From positions 1-64,000 of the forward strand of contig NZ_JASBTN010000081.1 of NCBI RefSeq assembly GCF_030148435.1: a stretch of DNA of 64,000 bases, read 5' to 3'. Origin of the DNA: Aliiroseovarius sp. (lineage in GTDB: Bacteria; Pseudomonadota; Alphaproteobacteria; Rhodobacterales; Rhodobacteraceae). Position 1 is the first letter of the stretch. The number at the start of each line of letters is the position of its first letter. The notes beneath the pieces are model-generated. The model was not told the DNA's origin. It ran no database searches and worked only from the letters and a program-made list of their open reading frames with translations. Below, one piece after another: positions 1 to 7,999 of the stretch. The position numbers and the translations under genes are program-made.

Positions 1-155
1 ACGATGCTGGTCGTGGCCAGCGCGACCAGAAACAGGATCACCCCCGCCGCCACCGGCGAGCCCAACCGCTGCCCCAGCGCCGCGTTCAGGGCGGCCAGGA
101 CCGGAATGCCGATGCCCGCGGCCAGCATGATCAGGGCGGAATTGGTGGATGTCAT
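1..155 (-). CDS. DMT/YdcZ (DUF606)-type membrane permease, N-terminal part only
   Basis: The gene runs off the left edge, so only the first 51 codons are present. The translation starts MTSTNSALIMLAAGIGIPVL and continues through AALNAALGQRLGSPVAAG, the N-terminal pattern of the small YdcZ/DUF606 inner-membrane proteins of the drug/metabolite transporter superfamily, including the conserved N-A-x-L-G segment. Two hydrophobic helices are visible. An AAAGGAG ribosome site lies about 6 nt upstream of the ATG, which supports this start. It is divergent from the D-amino acid transaminase gene across a 166-bp gap. Substrate unknown. Confidence 0.7.
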   Translation of the reverse strand, partial: MTSTNSALIMLAAGIGIPVLAALNAALGQRLGSPVAAGVILFLVALATTSI

Positions 156-321
156 GGGGCGCTCCTTTGTCACTGCGGCCAGCAAGCCGCAAAGCCCCGC
201 GCGGGTCAACGCAGAAGGTTGGTGCCTTCGCTTATCTTTTACTGCCGGTGGCCTCGTGGTTGATTGGCGCCCGAAACCCGACTATGCCCGAGCCCGGGCG
301 TCACACAGGAAAGGAACCGAA

Positions 322-1176
322 ATGAGCCGCATCGTTTACGTGAACGGAGAATACCTGCCGGAGGCGGACGCGAAGATCTCGATCTTCGACCGCGGCTTCC
401 TGTTTGCCGATGGTGTCTACGAAGTGACCTCGGTGCTGGACGGCAAGCTGATCGACTTCGACGGCCATGCGGTGCGGCTGGAACGCTCGTTGAACGAGCT
501 GGACATGCCCAACCCGATTTCCAAGGACGACCTGCTGGAGGTGCACCGCAAGCTGGTCGCCGACAATGGGATTGTCGAAGGGCTGGTCTATCTGCAAATC
601 ACCCGTGGCGCGCCAGCCGACCGTGATTTCGTCTTTCCGAACCCGGACGAGACCAGGCCGACCGTGGTGCTGTTTACCCAGAACAAGCCGGGCCTTGCCG
701 AGACCGTGAACCCGGTGAAGGTCATCTCGGTCGAGGACATCCGCTGGGGCCGTCGTGACATCAAGACGGTGCAGCTTCTGTACCCGTCGATGGGCAAGAT
801 GATGGCCAAGGCCGCCGGGGCTGACGACGCCTGGCTGGTCGAGGACGGTTATGTGACCGAAGGCACCTCGAACAACGCCTATATCGTCAAGGACGGCAAG
901 ATCATCACGCGGGCCCTGTCCACTGACATCCTGCACGGCATTACCCGCGCTGCCGTGCTGCGTTTCGCCAGGGAGGCGCAGATGGAAGTGGTCGAGCGGT
1001 CGTTCACCATCGCGGAAGCCCAGGCCGCCGACGAGGCCTTCTTTACCTCTGCCTCGGCTTTCGTCATGCCGGTGGTCGAGGTGGATGGCGCCCAACTGGG
1101 CGATGGGAACCCCGGCCCGGTCATGACCCGCCTGCGCGAGATCTATCTGGAAGAGAGCCTGAAAAAGGCGGTCTGA
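322..1176 (+). CDS. dat: D-amino acid transaminase (class IV PLP aminotransferase)
   Basis: 284-residue fold-type IV aminotransferase, the usual length for D-alanine/D-amino acid transaminase, which exchanges amino groups between D-amino acids and 2-oxo acids in the cytosol and can supply D-Glu/D-Ala for peptidoglycan. Seen: N-terminal VNGEYLPEADAKISIFDRGF, typical of DAT; DIKTVQLLYPSMGKMMAKA with the expected PLP lysine near residue 147; TEGTSNNAYIV phosphate-binding segment; C-terminal FFTSASAFVMPV. The ORF track opens at base 4, but the ATG at 322 has a purine-rich AGGAAAGG upstream and matches the family N-terminus, so the 106 extra codons are rejected. It ends just before a strong terminator. 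Confidence 0.9.
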   Translation: MSRIVYVNGEYLPEADAKISIFDRGFLFADGVYEVTSVLDGKLIDFDGHAVRLERSLNELDMPNPISKDDLLEVHRKLVADNGIVEGLVYLQITRGAPADRDFVFPNPDETRPTVVLFTQNKPGLAETVNPVKVISVEDIRWGRRDIKTVQLLYPSMGKMMAKAAGADDAWLVEDGYVTEGTSNNAYIVKDGKIITRALSTDILHGITRAAVLRFAREAQMEVVERSFTIAEAQAADEAFFTSASAFVMPVVEVDGAQLGDGNPGPVMTRLREIYLEESLKKAV

Positions 1177-1198
1177 TTCCGCCCCGCAGGTCGAAATG

Positions 1199-1230
1199 GA
1201 AACCCCGCGCCAGCACGCGCGGGGTTTTCG
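1199..1230. terminator. Bidirectional Rho-independent terminator
   Basis: CCCCGCGC/GCGCGGGG stem with a 5-nt loop, followed by TTTTCGTTT on the plus strand and TTTCCATTT on the minus strand. It sits between the convergent ends of dat and the minus-strand pseudopilin-like gene and probably serves both. Confidence 0.85.
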
Positions 1231-1232
1231 TT

Positions 1233-1637
1233 TCAGGGTCGGTAGTCGTAGCGGATGCAGCCACTTCCTGCGTCGAACTGGCCACCGCCAACCCAGGCCC
1301 TGTTCGCGTGGTCGTCACCCAGTTCAAGCGCCGGGCAGAGCTGGAAACTGCGCGCATCGAACTTTTCATAACCGACCGGCGCCCCGGTAAACGGGTCTTG
1401 CAGGCTGTCCCCGGGATCGCAGGCGGTCTGATCGGTCAGGGTTTCGGGCAGCGTGTCGCCAGTGGCACGGGCAAGGCAAAGCACGTGGTTGCGGGCCGTT
1501 TCGATCTGGCCAATCCTCAGCGCATCGCGCTGCTCCACCTTGCCGCGTCCGGGGCCACCGGCAACGGTCAGCCCGACAGCAACGGCAACCAGGGCCAGTC
1601 CGGCTATCGCACCGGGCAGGAGCAGCTCACGCGGCAT
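1233..1637 (-). CDS. Membrane-anchored pseudopilin-like small protein (paralogue of 2336-2719)
   Basis: About 134 residues: one hydrophobic N-terminal helix (LLLPGAIAGLALVAVAVGLTV) followed by a periplasmic-looking soluble domain with four cysteines. It contains DPFTGAPVGYEKFDARSFQLC, close to DPATGTPYGYRKINALTYEVC in the neighbour at 2336-2719, and both end in a G-x-F-D-x-S-x-GC-x-R segment, so the two are paralogues. The DP.TG.P.GY pattern resembles the C-terminal part of some pseudopilins, but there is no G-F-x4-E prepilin cleavage site. Start chosen at the second in-frame ATG (1637), with GGGAAGGG 6 nt upstream; an ATG at 1643 is possible. It overlaps the end of the DUF5671 gene. Function unknown. 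Confidence 0.7.
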   Translation of the reverse strand: MPRELLLPGAIAGLALVAVAVGLTVAGGPGRGKVEQRDALRIGQIETARNHVLCLARATGDTLPETLTDQTACDPGDSLQDPFTGAPVGYEKFDARSFQLCPALELGDDHANRAWVGGGQFDAGSGCIRYDYRP

Positions 1638-2262
1638 CGTCATCCCTTCCCACTTGGTCGCGGAAATAGGCAAAGATCGCCCCGGCCACCCCGGCCAGCA
1701 CGGCGGATTTCAGCGTGATCTGAAGGGTCAGGTCGCCGTCCAGCAAGCGATAGATCAGGTGCACCAGATCGCCCAACACCGTGGTTGCGGCCAGGAACAT
1801 GGCCAGATAGCCCAGCCATTTGCGCACCGGCGAGCGGCGTTTGCCCGGCGCGCGGGAGACGTCTCGGCTGACGCGCATGTGCAGCCACAGAAACAGCGGG
1901 GTTGTCACGATCAGCGAGGCAATCGAGAAGCGCATCCAGTCGCGCTCCCATCCGGTAAACTCGTCACCCGGTTTGGGCACCAGAACGTCCACCGCCTGGA
2001 ACAGCAGGCTGGTCACGTGCCAGGCGGTCCATCCCAGGGCGCCGAAGAGCAGCAGGTAGAAAAACGCCTCGCGCGCCGACAATTGCGGGCGCGGGCGGGG
2101 GATCGGCGGGGTAAAGGGTCTGTCGACCCAGGCCGCCAAAGCCTCCTCGACCTCGTTTCGCGCCCATCCCGCCTCGCAAAGCGCCTGGGAAATCTCGTCG
2201 CGGGACCGTCCCGCCTTCAAAGCCTCGCGGGCAAAATCCGCCAATTGATCCGATGGGCGCAT
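1627..2262 (-). CDS. DUF5671-type membrane protein
   Basis: 211-residue protein with an N-terminal UBA-like helical segment (ALKAGRSRDEISQALCEAGW, then EVEEALAAW) and four predicted membrane helices beginning AREAFFYLLLFGALGWTAWH, the pattern I associate with DUF5671. The ORF track begins at 2295, but ATG 2262 follows AGAGGAGGCTTCC, a near-ideal ribosome site, so the shorter form is preferred. It lies between two paralogous pseudopilin-like genes on the same strand and overlaps the downstream one, which implies co-expression and possibly a shared membrane complex. No catalytic motif seen. Confidence 0.7.
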   Translation of the reverse strand: MRPSDQLADFAREALKAGRSRDEISQALCEAGWARNEVEEALAAWVDRPFTPPIPRPRPQLSAREAFFYLLLFGALGWTAWHVTSLLFQAVDVLVPKPGDEFTGWERDWMRFSIASLIVTTPLFLWLHMRVSRDVSRAPGKRRSPVRKWLGYLAMFLAATTVLGDLVHLIYRLLDGDLTLQITLKSAVLAGVAGAIFAYFRDQVGRDDDAA

Positions 2263-2335
2263 GGAAGCCTCCTCTGCGTCTGCAATGGAGGTCATATGGG
2301 TTTTGAACGTTGTTCATTCAACCCGTGCCGCCGGA

Positions 2336-2719
2336 TCAGTCTCCGCGCCTTACCCTGGCGCAGCCGGTCGAGGGGTCGAACTCTCCGCGCCCGTACCATT
2401 GATCGGCCACCCGTTCGGGTCTGTCGAAGCTGGCACAGACCTCGTAGGTCAGCGCGTTGATCTTGCGATAGCCGTAGGGCGTTCCGGTGGCCGGATCGGC
2501 CAGGCGGGTGTCACGGCCACAGCGGTCGAACGGGGCCAGTTCGTCGGGCAGCGTGCCGTCGTTCAGGTCGGCGGTGCAATAGACGAATCCGGACAGGTCG
2601 CGCAGGTCGGCCATGCGCGCCTTGTCGCTGCCCGAGGCCCGGCCCGCGCTGTTCTGAGCCATCAGGAAGGCCACCAAAACGACCCCCACCAGCACAATGA
2701 CGATTTGGCGTGGCGACAT
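2336..2719 (-). CDS. Membrane-anchored pseudopilin-like small protein (paralogue of 1233-1637)
   Basis: 127 residues with one N-terminal membrane helix (IVIVLVGVVLVAFLM) and an exported-looking domain carrying four cysteines (YC, RC, VC, GC). The DPATGTPYGYRKINALTYEVC and FDPSTGCARVR segments align with the protein encoded at 1233-1637. The start ATG follows the DUF1244 stop by a single base, so translation is probably coupled. A 73-bp spacer separates it from the DUF5671 gene. Paired cysteines suggest disulfides in the periplasm (inference). Function unknown. Confidence 0.7.
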   Translation of the reverse strand: MSPRQIVIVLVGVVLVAFLMAQNSAGRASGSDKARMADLRDLSGFVYCTADLNDGTLPDELAPFDRCGRDTRLADPATGTPYGYRKINALTYEVCASFDRPERVADQWYGRGEFDPSTGCARVRRGD

Positions 2720-2720
2720 G

Positions 2721-2975
2721 TCAATCCTCGTCCTTCAGCACGTTTTCGCGGAAGGCGACTTCGAATTCCGCCTGTTTTTCGGGGCTTGCGCCGGTCTGGT
2801 GCTGCGCCTTCCACTCGGAATAGGGCATGCCGTAGAAGGCCGTGCGCCCCTCGTCCTTGTCCATCTCGATGCCGCGTTCATTGGCGGCCTCCTGGTACCA
2901 GCGCGACAGGCAGTTCCGGCAGAACCCCGTCAGGTTCATCATGTCGATATTCTGCACGTCCCTGCGGTCTTCCAT
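2721..2975 (-). CDS. DUF1244 family protein, N-terminus detached by a frameshift
   Basis: The 84-residue ORF carries the core of the DUF1244 family: DVQNIDMMNLTGFCRNCLSR with a C-x2-C pair, then KDEGRTAFYGMPYSEWKAQ. The usual N-terminus (MDD.TRIELEAAAFR...) is encoded immediately upstream in another frame (3028-2975). Insertion of a single C after the TTC codon would join the two into one normal-length protein. As it stands, the short upstream frame ends in TGA overlapping this ATG (TGATG), so reinitiation could still make the core. No separate ribosome site is visible for this ATG. Either a sequencing error, a decaying gene, or a coupled split gene. First gene of a minus-strand operon. Confidence 0.65.
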   Translation of the reverse strand: MEDRRDVQNIDMMNLTGFCRNCLSRWYQEAANERGIEMDKDEGRTAFYGMPYSEWKAQHQTGASPEKQAEFEVAFRENVLKDED

Positions 2976-3028
2976 CAGGTGTTTGCGAAGGCGGCGGCCT
3001 CAAGCTCGATGCGGGTCTGGTCGTCCAT
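2975..3028 (-). pseudogene. Detached 5' fragment of the DUF1244 gene
   Basis: Seventeen codons reading MDDQTRIELEAAAFANT then TGA. The first 14 residues fit the start of DUF1244 proteins; the last three are out of frame. A one-base deletion near TTCGC explains the break. The stop codon shares its A with the ATG of the downstream core ORF. Confidence 0.6.
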
Positions 3029-3153
3029 GGTCGGTCCTTGGCTGTGTTCGCGGGGTCGGGCGCATTGGACCGTGGGGCGCGGGGAAGGTCAAGCCGGGTG
3101 CGCCGGGTGTGTTGGGGCGTGATCCTTCACCGAAACCACGCTGAAACGGCCCT

Positions 3154-3894
3154 TCACAGCCCGGTGGCGTCCAGCACTTCCTCGAGGATCGGTGCCAGCC
3201 GCCTGGCCCAGGCATATTGCTGCGCGTCGGTCTCGATCAGGTCGTTGCGGATCTCGATCAGCACGTTGGCGCGGCCCGGCTTGATGGCGTGGCGGTCGAC
3301 GCTGTCGCCATCCAGATGCCCGCCATAGGGTTCGTTTTCACCGACGCAGAGATCCGGTTCCGCCTCCAGCCGGCGGATCAGCGGTTTCGCCAGCCGGTCG
3401 TCGCGCCCGTAAAGAATGCCCACATGCCAGGGCCGCGGCTGCCGCCCGCGCAGCTGGCGCGTGTAGCTGTGGATCGACAGCAGAACCGTGTCCTGCTGCC
3501 GTGCTGCCAGCCGGGCCTGCGCCTTGTGGTAAGGGCGGTAATAGGCCTCCAGCCGGCGTTCGCGTTCCTCCGGGCCCGCGTGTCGGTTGGCGGGAATGAT
3601 CGTGCCGTCATAAAGCTTCATCAGCACGGTCGGGTCATCCTCGCCCCGGTTCGGGTCGATCACCAGGCGCGAGAAATTGGACAGGATCGCCGGGGCGTTC
3701 AGCATCTCGGCCAGGGCCAGGGTTACGCCCGCCGCGCCCGGGTCGAAGGCAATGTGACGCGCCATATCTTCCGGCGAAAGCCCCAGGTCGCCGCCGTTTA
3801 CCTCCTGCGGCACCGTATTGGCCGCGTGGTCGCAGGTCACAAGCCAGCGGGCGGGGCGGTCTTCGCCGAAAACGTGAAAGGGCAGATATGTCAT
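3154..3894 (-). CDS. N-formylglutamate amidohydrolase family protein
   Basis: 246 residues matching the N-formylglutamate amidohydrolase family (metal-dependent hydrolysis of an N-formyl or related amide on glutamate). Seen: VTCDHAANTVP near residue 20, SRLVIDPNRGEDDPT, LLSIHSYTRQLRG, VGENEPY and IEIRNDLI, the metal and substrate signatures of the family in order. No hut genes are adjacent, so the role in histidine degradation is uncertain; in this clade such stand-alone copies are common. It starts 134 bp from pyk in divergent orientation. Confidence 0.85.
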   Translation of the reverse strand: MTYLPFHVFGEDRPARWLVTCDHAANTVPQEVNGGDLGLSPEDMARHIAFDPGAAGVTLALAEMLNAPAILSNFSRLVIDPNRGEDDPTVLMKLYDGTIIPANRHAGPEERERRLEAYYRPYHKAQARLAARQQDTVLLSIHSYTRQLRGRQPRPWHVGILYGRDDRLAKPLIRRLEAEPDLCVGENEPYGGHLDGDSVDRHAIKPGRANVLIEIRNDLIETDAQQYAWARRLAPILEEVLDATGL

Positions 3895-4028
3895 GGTCGT
3901 GTTTCACTCCGGGTTCAGACCCATTTATGCGAGCAAATCGGAAAGCGCCAGTTGTCACGTCGGGCGAATTGTTGCATAGAGCAGGTGGCCCACCGAAAAT
4001 GACGAATTGCAAAGGGGAGAAGTGCGCG

Positions 4029-5477
4029 ATGAGACGCCTTCGAAACGTCAAGATCGTGGCCACGCTGGGCCCCGCATCAAGCGACTATGACAGCATCCGG
4101 GCCCTGTTCGAGGCCGGCGCCGACGTGTTCCGCCTGAACATGTCCCACGGCACCCAGGACGAACAGCGTGCCCGCCATGACATCGTGCGCCAGGTCGAAA
4201 AGGACATGGGGCGCCCGATCGCCATCCTTGCCGACCTGCAGGGACCGAAACTGCGCTGCGGCACCTTTTCCGCCTCCGCCGCCGAACTGGACGAGGGCAA
4301 TCCGTTCCGCTTCGATCTGGACGAAACCCCGGGCGAAGGCCACCGGGTCTGCCTGCCGCATCCCGAGATCTTCGCGGCGCTGAAACCCGGTGCGACCCTG
4401 CTGGTGAACGACGGCAAGATCCGCCTGCGTGTTCAGGACTGCGGCCCCGACTTTGCCGATTGCATTGTCGAGGTGGGCGGGACCATCTCGGACCGCAAGG
4501 GCGTGAACGTGCCCGACGTGGTGCTGCCGCTGGCCGCCCTGTCGGACAAGGACCGCTCGGACCTGGAATTCGCCTGCCAGCTGGGTGTCGACTGGCTGGC
4601 GCTGTCCTTCGTGCAGCGCCGCCAGGACATGGACGAAGCGCGGCAACTGGCCCAGGGCCGTGCTGCGGTGCTGGCCAAGATCGAAAAACCCGCCGCTGTC
4701 GATGCCTTCCCGGAGATCCTGGATGCCTCGGACGGGATCATGGTCGCGCGCGGTGATCTGGGCGTCGAACTGCCGGTGCAGGCGGTCCCGCCGATCCAGA
4801 AACGCCTGATCCACAGCTGCCGCCGTGCCGGCAAGCCGGTGATCGTCGCCACCCAGATGCTGGAAAGCATGATCGAAAGCCCGGTGCCCACCCGTGCCGA
4901 GGTCTCGGACGTGGCCAACGCGATCTATGACGGGGCCGATGCGGTGATGCTGTCGGCGGAATCGGCCGCGGGCTCCTACCCGGTCGAGGCGGTCACAACC
5001 ATGGACAAGGTCGCGATCGAGGTCGAAAGCGACCCGACCTATCGTGAACAGATCGAGGCCAGCCGCGTGGCGAAACGCTCGACCGTCGCTGACGGTATCG
5101 TCGCCGCGGCACGCGAGATCGCCGAGACCACCGACATCAAGGCGATCTGCTGCTTTACCCAATCGGGCACCACCGCCGAACTGACCGCGCGCGAACGTCC
5201 CCGCGTGCCGATCATCGCGCTGACCCCGCTGGTGGGCACGGCGCGGCGCCTGTGCCTGTCCTGGGGCACCAACTGTTTCGTGACCGCCGGCGACGTGGAG
5301 CGGTTCAAGGCCGCCGTGGTTTCTGCGGCGCGGGCGGCCCGGTCGGGGGGCTTCGCCGAGGAGGCCGACCAGATCGTCGTCACCGCCGGCGTGCCCTTCA
5401 ATGTGCCCGGCACGACCAATATCCTCAGGGTTGCGCCCTGCGCGGAACGGTTGATTTACGCAACTGACCCGGAGTAA
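4029..5477 (+). CDS. pyk: Pyruvate kinase
   Basis: 482 residues, full length for a bacterial pyruvate kinase (PEP + ADP to pyruvate + ATP, last step of glycolysis). Seen: KIVATLGPAS at the N-terminus, RLNMSHG, LADLQGPKLR, LSFVQRRQDM, AKIEKPAAVD with the active-site lysine, MVARGDLGVE, VIVATQMLESMI, and DGADAVMLSAESA. The ORF track starts at 3888, but the ATG at 4029 gives the family N-terminus and has AAGGGGAG upstream. It is followed by a small membrane-protein gene 54 bp downstream. Confidence 0.97.
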   Translation: MRRLRNVKIVATLGPASSDYDSIRALFEAGADVFRLNMSHGTQDEQRARHDIVRQVEKDMGRPIAILADLQGPKLRCGTFSASAAELDEGNPFRFDLDETPGEGHRVCLPHPEIFAALKPGATLLVNDGKIRLRVQDCGPDFADCIVEVGGTISDRKGVNVPDVVLPLAALSDKDRSDLEFACQLGVDWLALSFVQRRQDMDEARQLAQGRAAVLAKIEKPAAVDAFPEILDASDGIMVARGDLGVELPVQAVPPIQKRLIHSCRRAGKPVIVATQMLESMIESPVPTRAEVSDVANAIYDGADAVMLSAESAAGSYPVEAVTTMDKVAIEVESDPTYREQIEASRVAKRSTVADGIVAAAREIAETTDIKAICCFTQSGTTAELTARERPRVPIIALTPLVGTARRLCLSWGTNCFVTAGDVERFKAAVVSAARAARSGGFAEEADQIVVTAGVPFNVPGTTNILRVAPCAERLIYATDPE

Positions 5478-5531
5478 ACTTCCTCGCATTCCCTTACCGG
5501 TTGTTTCCGGAATTCTGTAAAGGTTTTGCGA

Positions 5532-5756
5532 ATGACGAATGACCTGTATCTGGTGATCGGGGTCGTGGTGCTTGCGCTGTCGATCCCGCCTGTTCTGGGG
5601 GCGTTGCTGGACCACCGCGCGCCGCGCGTGCCTGCGATCATGATCCTGATCGGCGGCGGGCTGGTGACGCTGGCCGTGACCCAGCAGCCCGGCGGCTATA
5701 CGCTCGAGGATATTCCCAACGCCTTTGTCCGGGTGATCGGCCAGTTCATCCGCTGA
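5532..5756 (+). CDS. Small two-helix membrane protein
   Basis: 74 residues. Two hydrophobic helices ([21 protein letters not shown] and [15 protein letters not shown]) flank a short basic loop (DHRAPRVP), ending in a soluble tail. It lies 54 bp after pyk and 202 bp before rpmI. Start chosen at the ATG rather than the TTG two codons earlier; the upstream AAAGG is a modest ribosome site. I recognise no named family. Confidence 0.65.
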   Translation: MTNDLYLVIGVVVLALSIPPVLGALLDHRAPRVPAIMILIGGGLVTLAVTQQPGGYTLEDIPNAFVRVIGQFIR

Positions 5757-5958
5757 ATTCCCGGCCCGCTGGCTTGCGCGACCGGGCGGCACCGTTCATA
5801 GGGGCACTGGTGGCGCCGCGGTGGCCCTCCCGCAAGAATTCCCGCCCGAATCCCCTTGCCTGTGTCCCCGATCCCGACTATACGGCGCACTTCAACTGCG
5901 CGGCCGGCTCGAGAGGCATGCCGAGTCGCGTCTGTACCGAACTCAAGAGGAGACGGAA

Positions 5959-6159
5959 ATGCCCAAGATGAAGACCAAATCGAGCTGCAAGAAGCGGTTC
6001 AAGGTGACGGCGTCGGGCCGCGTGAAGGCCGGTCAGGCCGGCAAGCGCCACGGCATGATCAAACGCACCAACAAATTCCTGCGCAATGCGCGCGGCACCA
6101 CGCTGCTGTCGGCCCCTGACGAGAAAATCGTCAAGGGCATGATGCCCTATTCGCGCTAA
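5959..6159 (+). CDS. rpmI: 50S ribosomal protein L35
   Basis: 66-residue basic protein starting [20 protein letters not shown] and ending KGMMPYSR, diagnostic of L35. The ATG at 5959 follows AAGAGGAGAC and gives the family N-terminus; the ORF track start at 5821 is rejected. rplT starts 15 bp downstream, the standard rpmI-rplT pair. infC is not adjacent. Confidence 0.97.
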   Translation: MPKMKTKSSCKKRFKVTASGRVKAGQAGKRHGMIKRTNKFLRNARGTTLLSAPDEKIVKGMMPYSR

Positions 6160-6174
6160 GCAGGAGGATCAGAC

Positions 6175-6537
6175 ATGTCCCGAGTTAAAGGCGGAACCAC
6201 CACCCACGCCCGTCACAAGAAGGTCGTCAAGGCCGCGAAAGGCTATTACGGCCGTCGCAAGAACACCTTCAAGGTTGCACGTCAGGCCGTCGACAAGGCC
6301 AACCAATACGCCACCCGTGACCGCAAGAACCGCAAGCGGAACTTCCGCGCTCTGTGGATCCAGCGCATCAACGCCGCCGTGCGTGCCCATGATGAAAGCC
6401 TGACCTACTCGCGCTTCATCAACGGCCTGAACACCGCCGGCATCGAAGTGGACCGCAAGGTCCTGGCCGACCTGGCCGTGCACGAGCCCGAAGCGTTTAC
6501 CGCCATCGTCGAAAAGGCGAAGGCCGCGCTCGCGTAA
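6175..6537 (+). CDS. rplT: 50S ribosomal protein L20
   Basis: 120 residues, normal length for L20. The N-terminus [20 protein letters not shown] and the segment [20 protein letters not shown] are family signatures. L20 is an early assembly protein binding 23S rRNA. It has AGGAGGATC upstream and is co-transcribed with rpmI. A palindromic repeat and a hairpin follow before pheS. Confidence 0.97.
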   Translation: MSRVKGGTTTHARHKKVVKAAKGYYGRRKNTFKVARQAVDKANQYATRDRKNRKRNFRALWIQRINAAVRAHDESLTYSRFINGLNTAGIEVDRKVLADLAVHEPEAFTAIVEKAKAALA

Positions 6538-6560
6538 GCCCACCGGGCAAACGATATAGC

Positions 6561-6611
6561 GGAGCAATCCCAGGAAAAGTGGATACCGGTTTTCCGGTTC
6601 GGGATTGCGAC
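6561..6611. repeat. Dispersed alphaproteobacterial palindromic repeat
   Basis: GCAATCCC at the left arm and GGGATTGC at the right arm enclose GGAAAAGTGGATACCGG and TTTTCC, forming an imperfect cruciform. This is the short palindromic element with a GGAAAAGTGG..ACCGGTTTTCC core that I recall between genes in many Rhizobiales and Rhodobacterales genomes. It lies in the rplT-pheS gap. Confidence 0.7.
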
Positions 6612-6621
6612 CACTAGAAAT

Positions 6622-6658
6622 GAAGCCGCGGACCTTTACGGGTCTCGCGGCTTCTTGC
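6622..6658 (+). terminator. Probable terminator after rplT
   Basis: GAAGCCGCG and CGCGGCTTC form a 9-bp stem, extended by GACC/GGTC in the loop, followed by TTGCTT. The U-tract is poor, so it could be a partial terminator, letting some transcription continue into pheS. Confidence 0.55.
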
Positions 6659-6711
6659 TTATTTGCGCCTCATTTCGTAGCAGGGGCATGACGTAATCCA
6701 AGGGGGTCCAG

Positions 6712-7785
6712 ATGGACGATCTGAGGCAGAAATATATCGACGCGGTTGCCGGGGCGGCAGACGAAAGCGCGCTGGAGGACATCCGCGTGCAGGCCGTGGG
6801 CAAGAAGGGCGAAGTGGCCCTGAAAATGCGCGAACTGGGCAAGATGACGCCTGAGGAACGCCAAGTCATGGGCCCCAGGCTGAACGCGCTGAAGGACGAG
6901 ATCAACTCGGCCATCTCCGCCAAGAAATCCGCGCTGGCCGATGCCGCGCTGGATGAACGCCTGCGCACCGAATGGCTGGACGTGACCCTGTCCGGCCGGC
7001 CCGAGCGGCGCGGGACCATTCATCCGATTTCCCAGGTCACGGAAGAGATCACCGCGATCTTCGCCGACATGGGCTTTTCCGTCGCCGAAGGCCCGCAGAT
7101 CGAAAGCGACTGGTACAATTTCGATGCGCTGAACATCCCGCCGCACCACCCGGCCCGGCAGGAGTTTGACACGTTCTACATGCACCGCGACGCGGGCGAC
7201 GACCGCCCGCCCCACGTGCTGCGCACCCATACGTCACCTGTGCAGATCCGCGCGCTGGAGGCCCACGGCGCGCCGATCCGCGTGATCGCTCCGGGCCGCG
7301 TCTATCGCTCGGATTACGATCAGACCCACACGCCGATGTTCCACCAGGTCGAAGGGCTTGCGATCGACAAGGACATCTCGATGGCGAACCTGAAATGGTG
7401 CCTCGAAGAATTCTGCCGCGCCTTCTTCGAAGTGGACAATGTCGAACTGCGCTTCCGCGCCTCGCATTTCCCCTTCACCGAACCCTCCGCCGAGGTCGAC
7501 CTGCGCTGTTCCTGGGCGGGCGGCCAGCTGAAGGTCGGCGAGGGCGACGACTGGATGGAGATCCTGGGCTCCGGCATGGTGCACCCGAAAGTGCTGCAAT
7601 CGGCGGGCGTCGACCCCGACAAATGGCAGGGCTTCGCCTTCGGCCTCGGCATCGACCGGCTGGCCATGCTGAAATACGGCATCCCCGACCTGCGCGCCTT
7701 CTTCGACAGCGACCTGCGCTGGCTGCGCCACTACGGGTTCAGCGCGCTGGACGTCCCGACCATGCGCGGGGGGCTGTCACGCTAA
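6712..7785 (+). CDS. pheS: Phenylalanyl-tRNA synthetase alpha subunit
   Basis: 357 residues, typical PheS (catalytic subunit of the alpha2-beta2 enzyme charging tRNA-Phe). N-terminal coiled-coil, then class II motifs: [19 protein letters not shown], the [10 protein letters not shown] substrate segment, [20 protein letters not shown] (motif 2) and [20 protein letters not shown] (motif 3). Its stop TAA shares a base with the ATG of a small downstream gene. pheT, normally next, is displaced 790 bp by the small gene, a decayed pheT fragment and an ASCH gene. Confidence 0.97.
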   Translation: MDDLRQKYIDAVAGAADESALEDIRVQAVGKKGEVALKMRELGKMTPEERQVMGPRLNALKDEINSAISAKKSALADAALDERLRTEWLDVTLSGRPERRGTIHPISQVTEEITAIFADMGFSVAEGPQIESDWYNFDALNIPPHHPARQEFDTFYMHRDAGDDRPPHVLRTHTSPVQIRALEAHGAPIRVIAPGRVYRSDYDQTHTPMFHQVEGLAIDKDISMANLKWCLEEFCRAFFEVDNVELRFRASHFPFTEPSAEVDLRCSWAGGQLKVGEGDDWMEILGSGMVHPKVLQSAGVDPDKWQGFAFGLGIDRLAMLKYGIPDLRAFFDSDLRWLRHYGFSALDVPTMRGGLSR

Positions 7786-7952
7786 TGCCGATCTGGATGA
7801 ATGTTAGTGTGGTCTTGCTGATGGCTCTGGTTGTCCTTTGGGGCGTCAGGGGCCTGATCCGGGAAATTGACCACTCGATGGAAAATTCGGACGCCGAAGA
7901 CGGCTCCGAACCGGAAGAAACGACCGCTGATGAGGATCGGGGCGACCGCTAG
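7785..7952 (+). CDS. Small single-helix membrane protein with acidic tail, coupled to pheS
   Basis: 55 residues missed as a separate entry in the ORF track because its frame is open further upstream. ATG overlaps the pheS stop (TAATG), so translation should be coupled. N-terminal helix VSVVLLMALVVLWGVRGLI is followed by REIDHSMENSDAEDGSEPEE, a strongly acidic tail ending RGDR. Topology is probably N-out, C-in (inference). No family recognised. Its position inside the pheS-pheT interval suggests it is either a native accessory or part of the inserted segment. Confidence 0.6.
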   Translation: MPIWMNVSVVLLMALVVLWGVRGLIREIDHSMENSDAEDGSEPEETTADEDRGDR

Positions 7953-7999
7953 GACGCGCGGCCCGGACCTCTGCCAACCAGCTGACCGAGGAAATGAAC

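Noticed and set aside
4-321. N-terminal 106-codon extension of the D-amino acid transaminase ORF
   Set aside because: It is antisense to the DMT gene, lacks family similarity, and the ATG at 322 has a ribosome site and the correct N-terminus.
6620-6691. 23-codon ORF (MKPRTFTGLAASCLF...) before pheS with three Phe codons, possible pheST leader peptide
   Set aside because: Phe codons are scattered, no ribosome site, and the hairpin lies inside the ORF start; far weaker than the ileS case.
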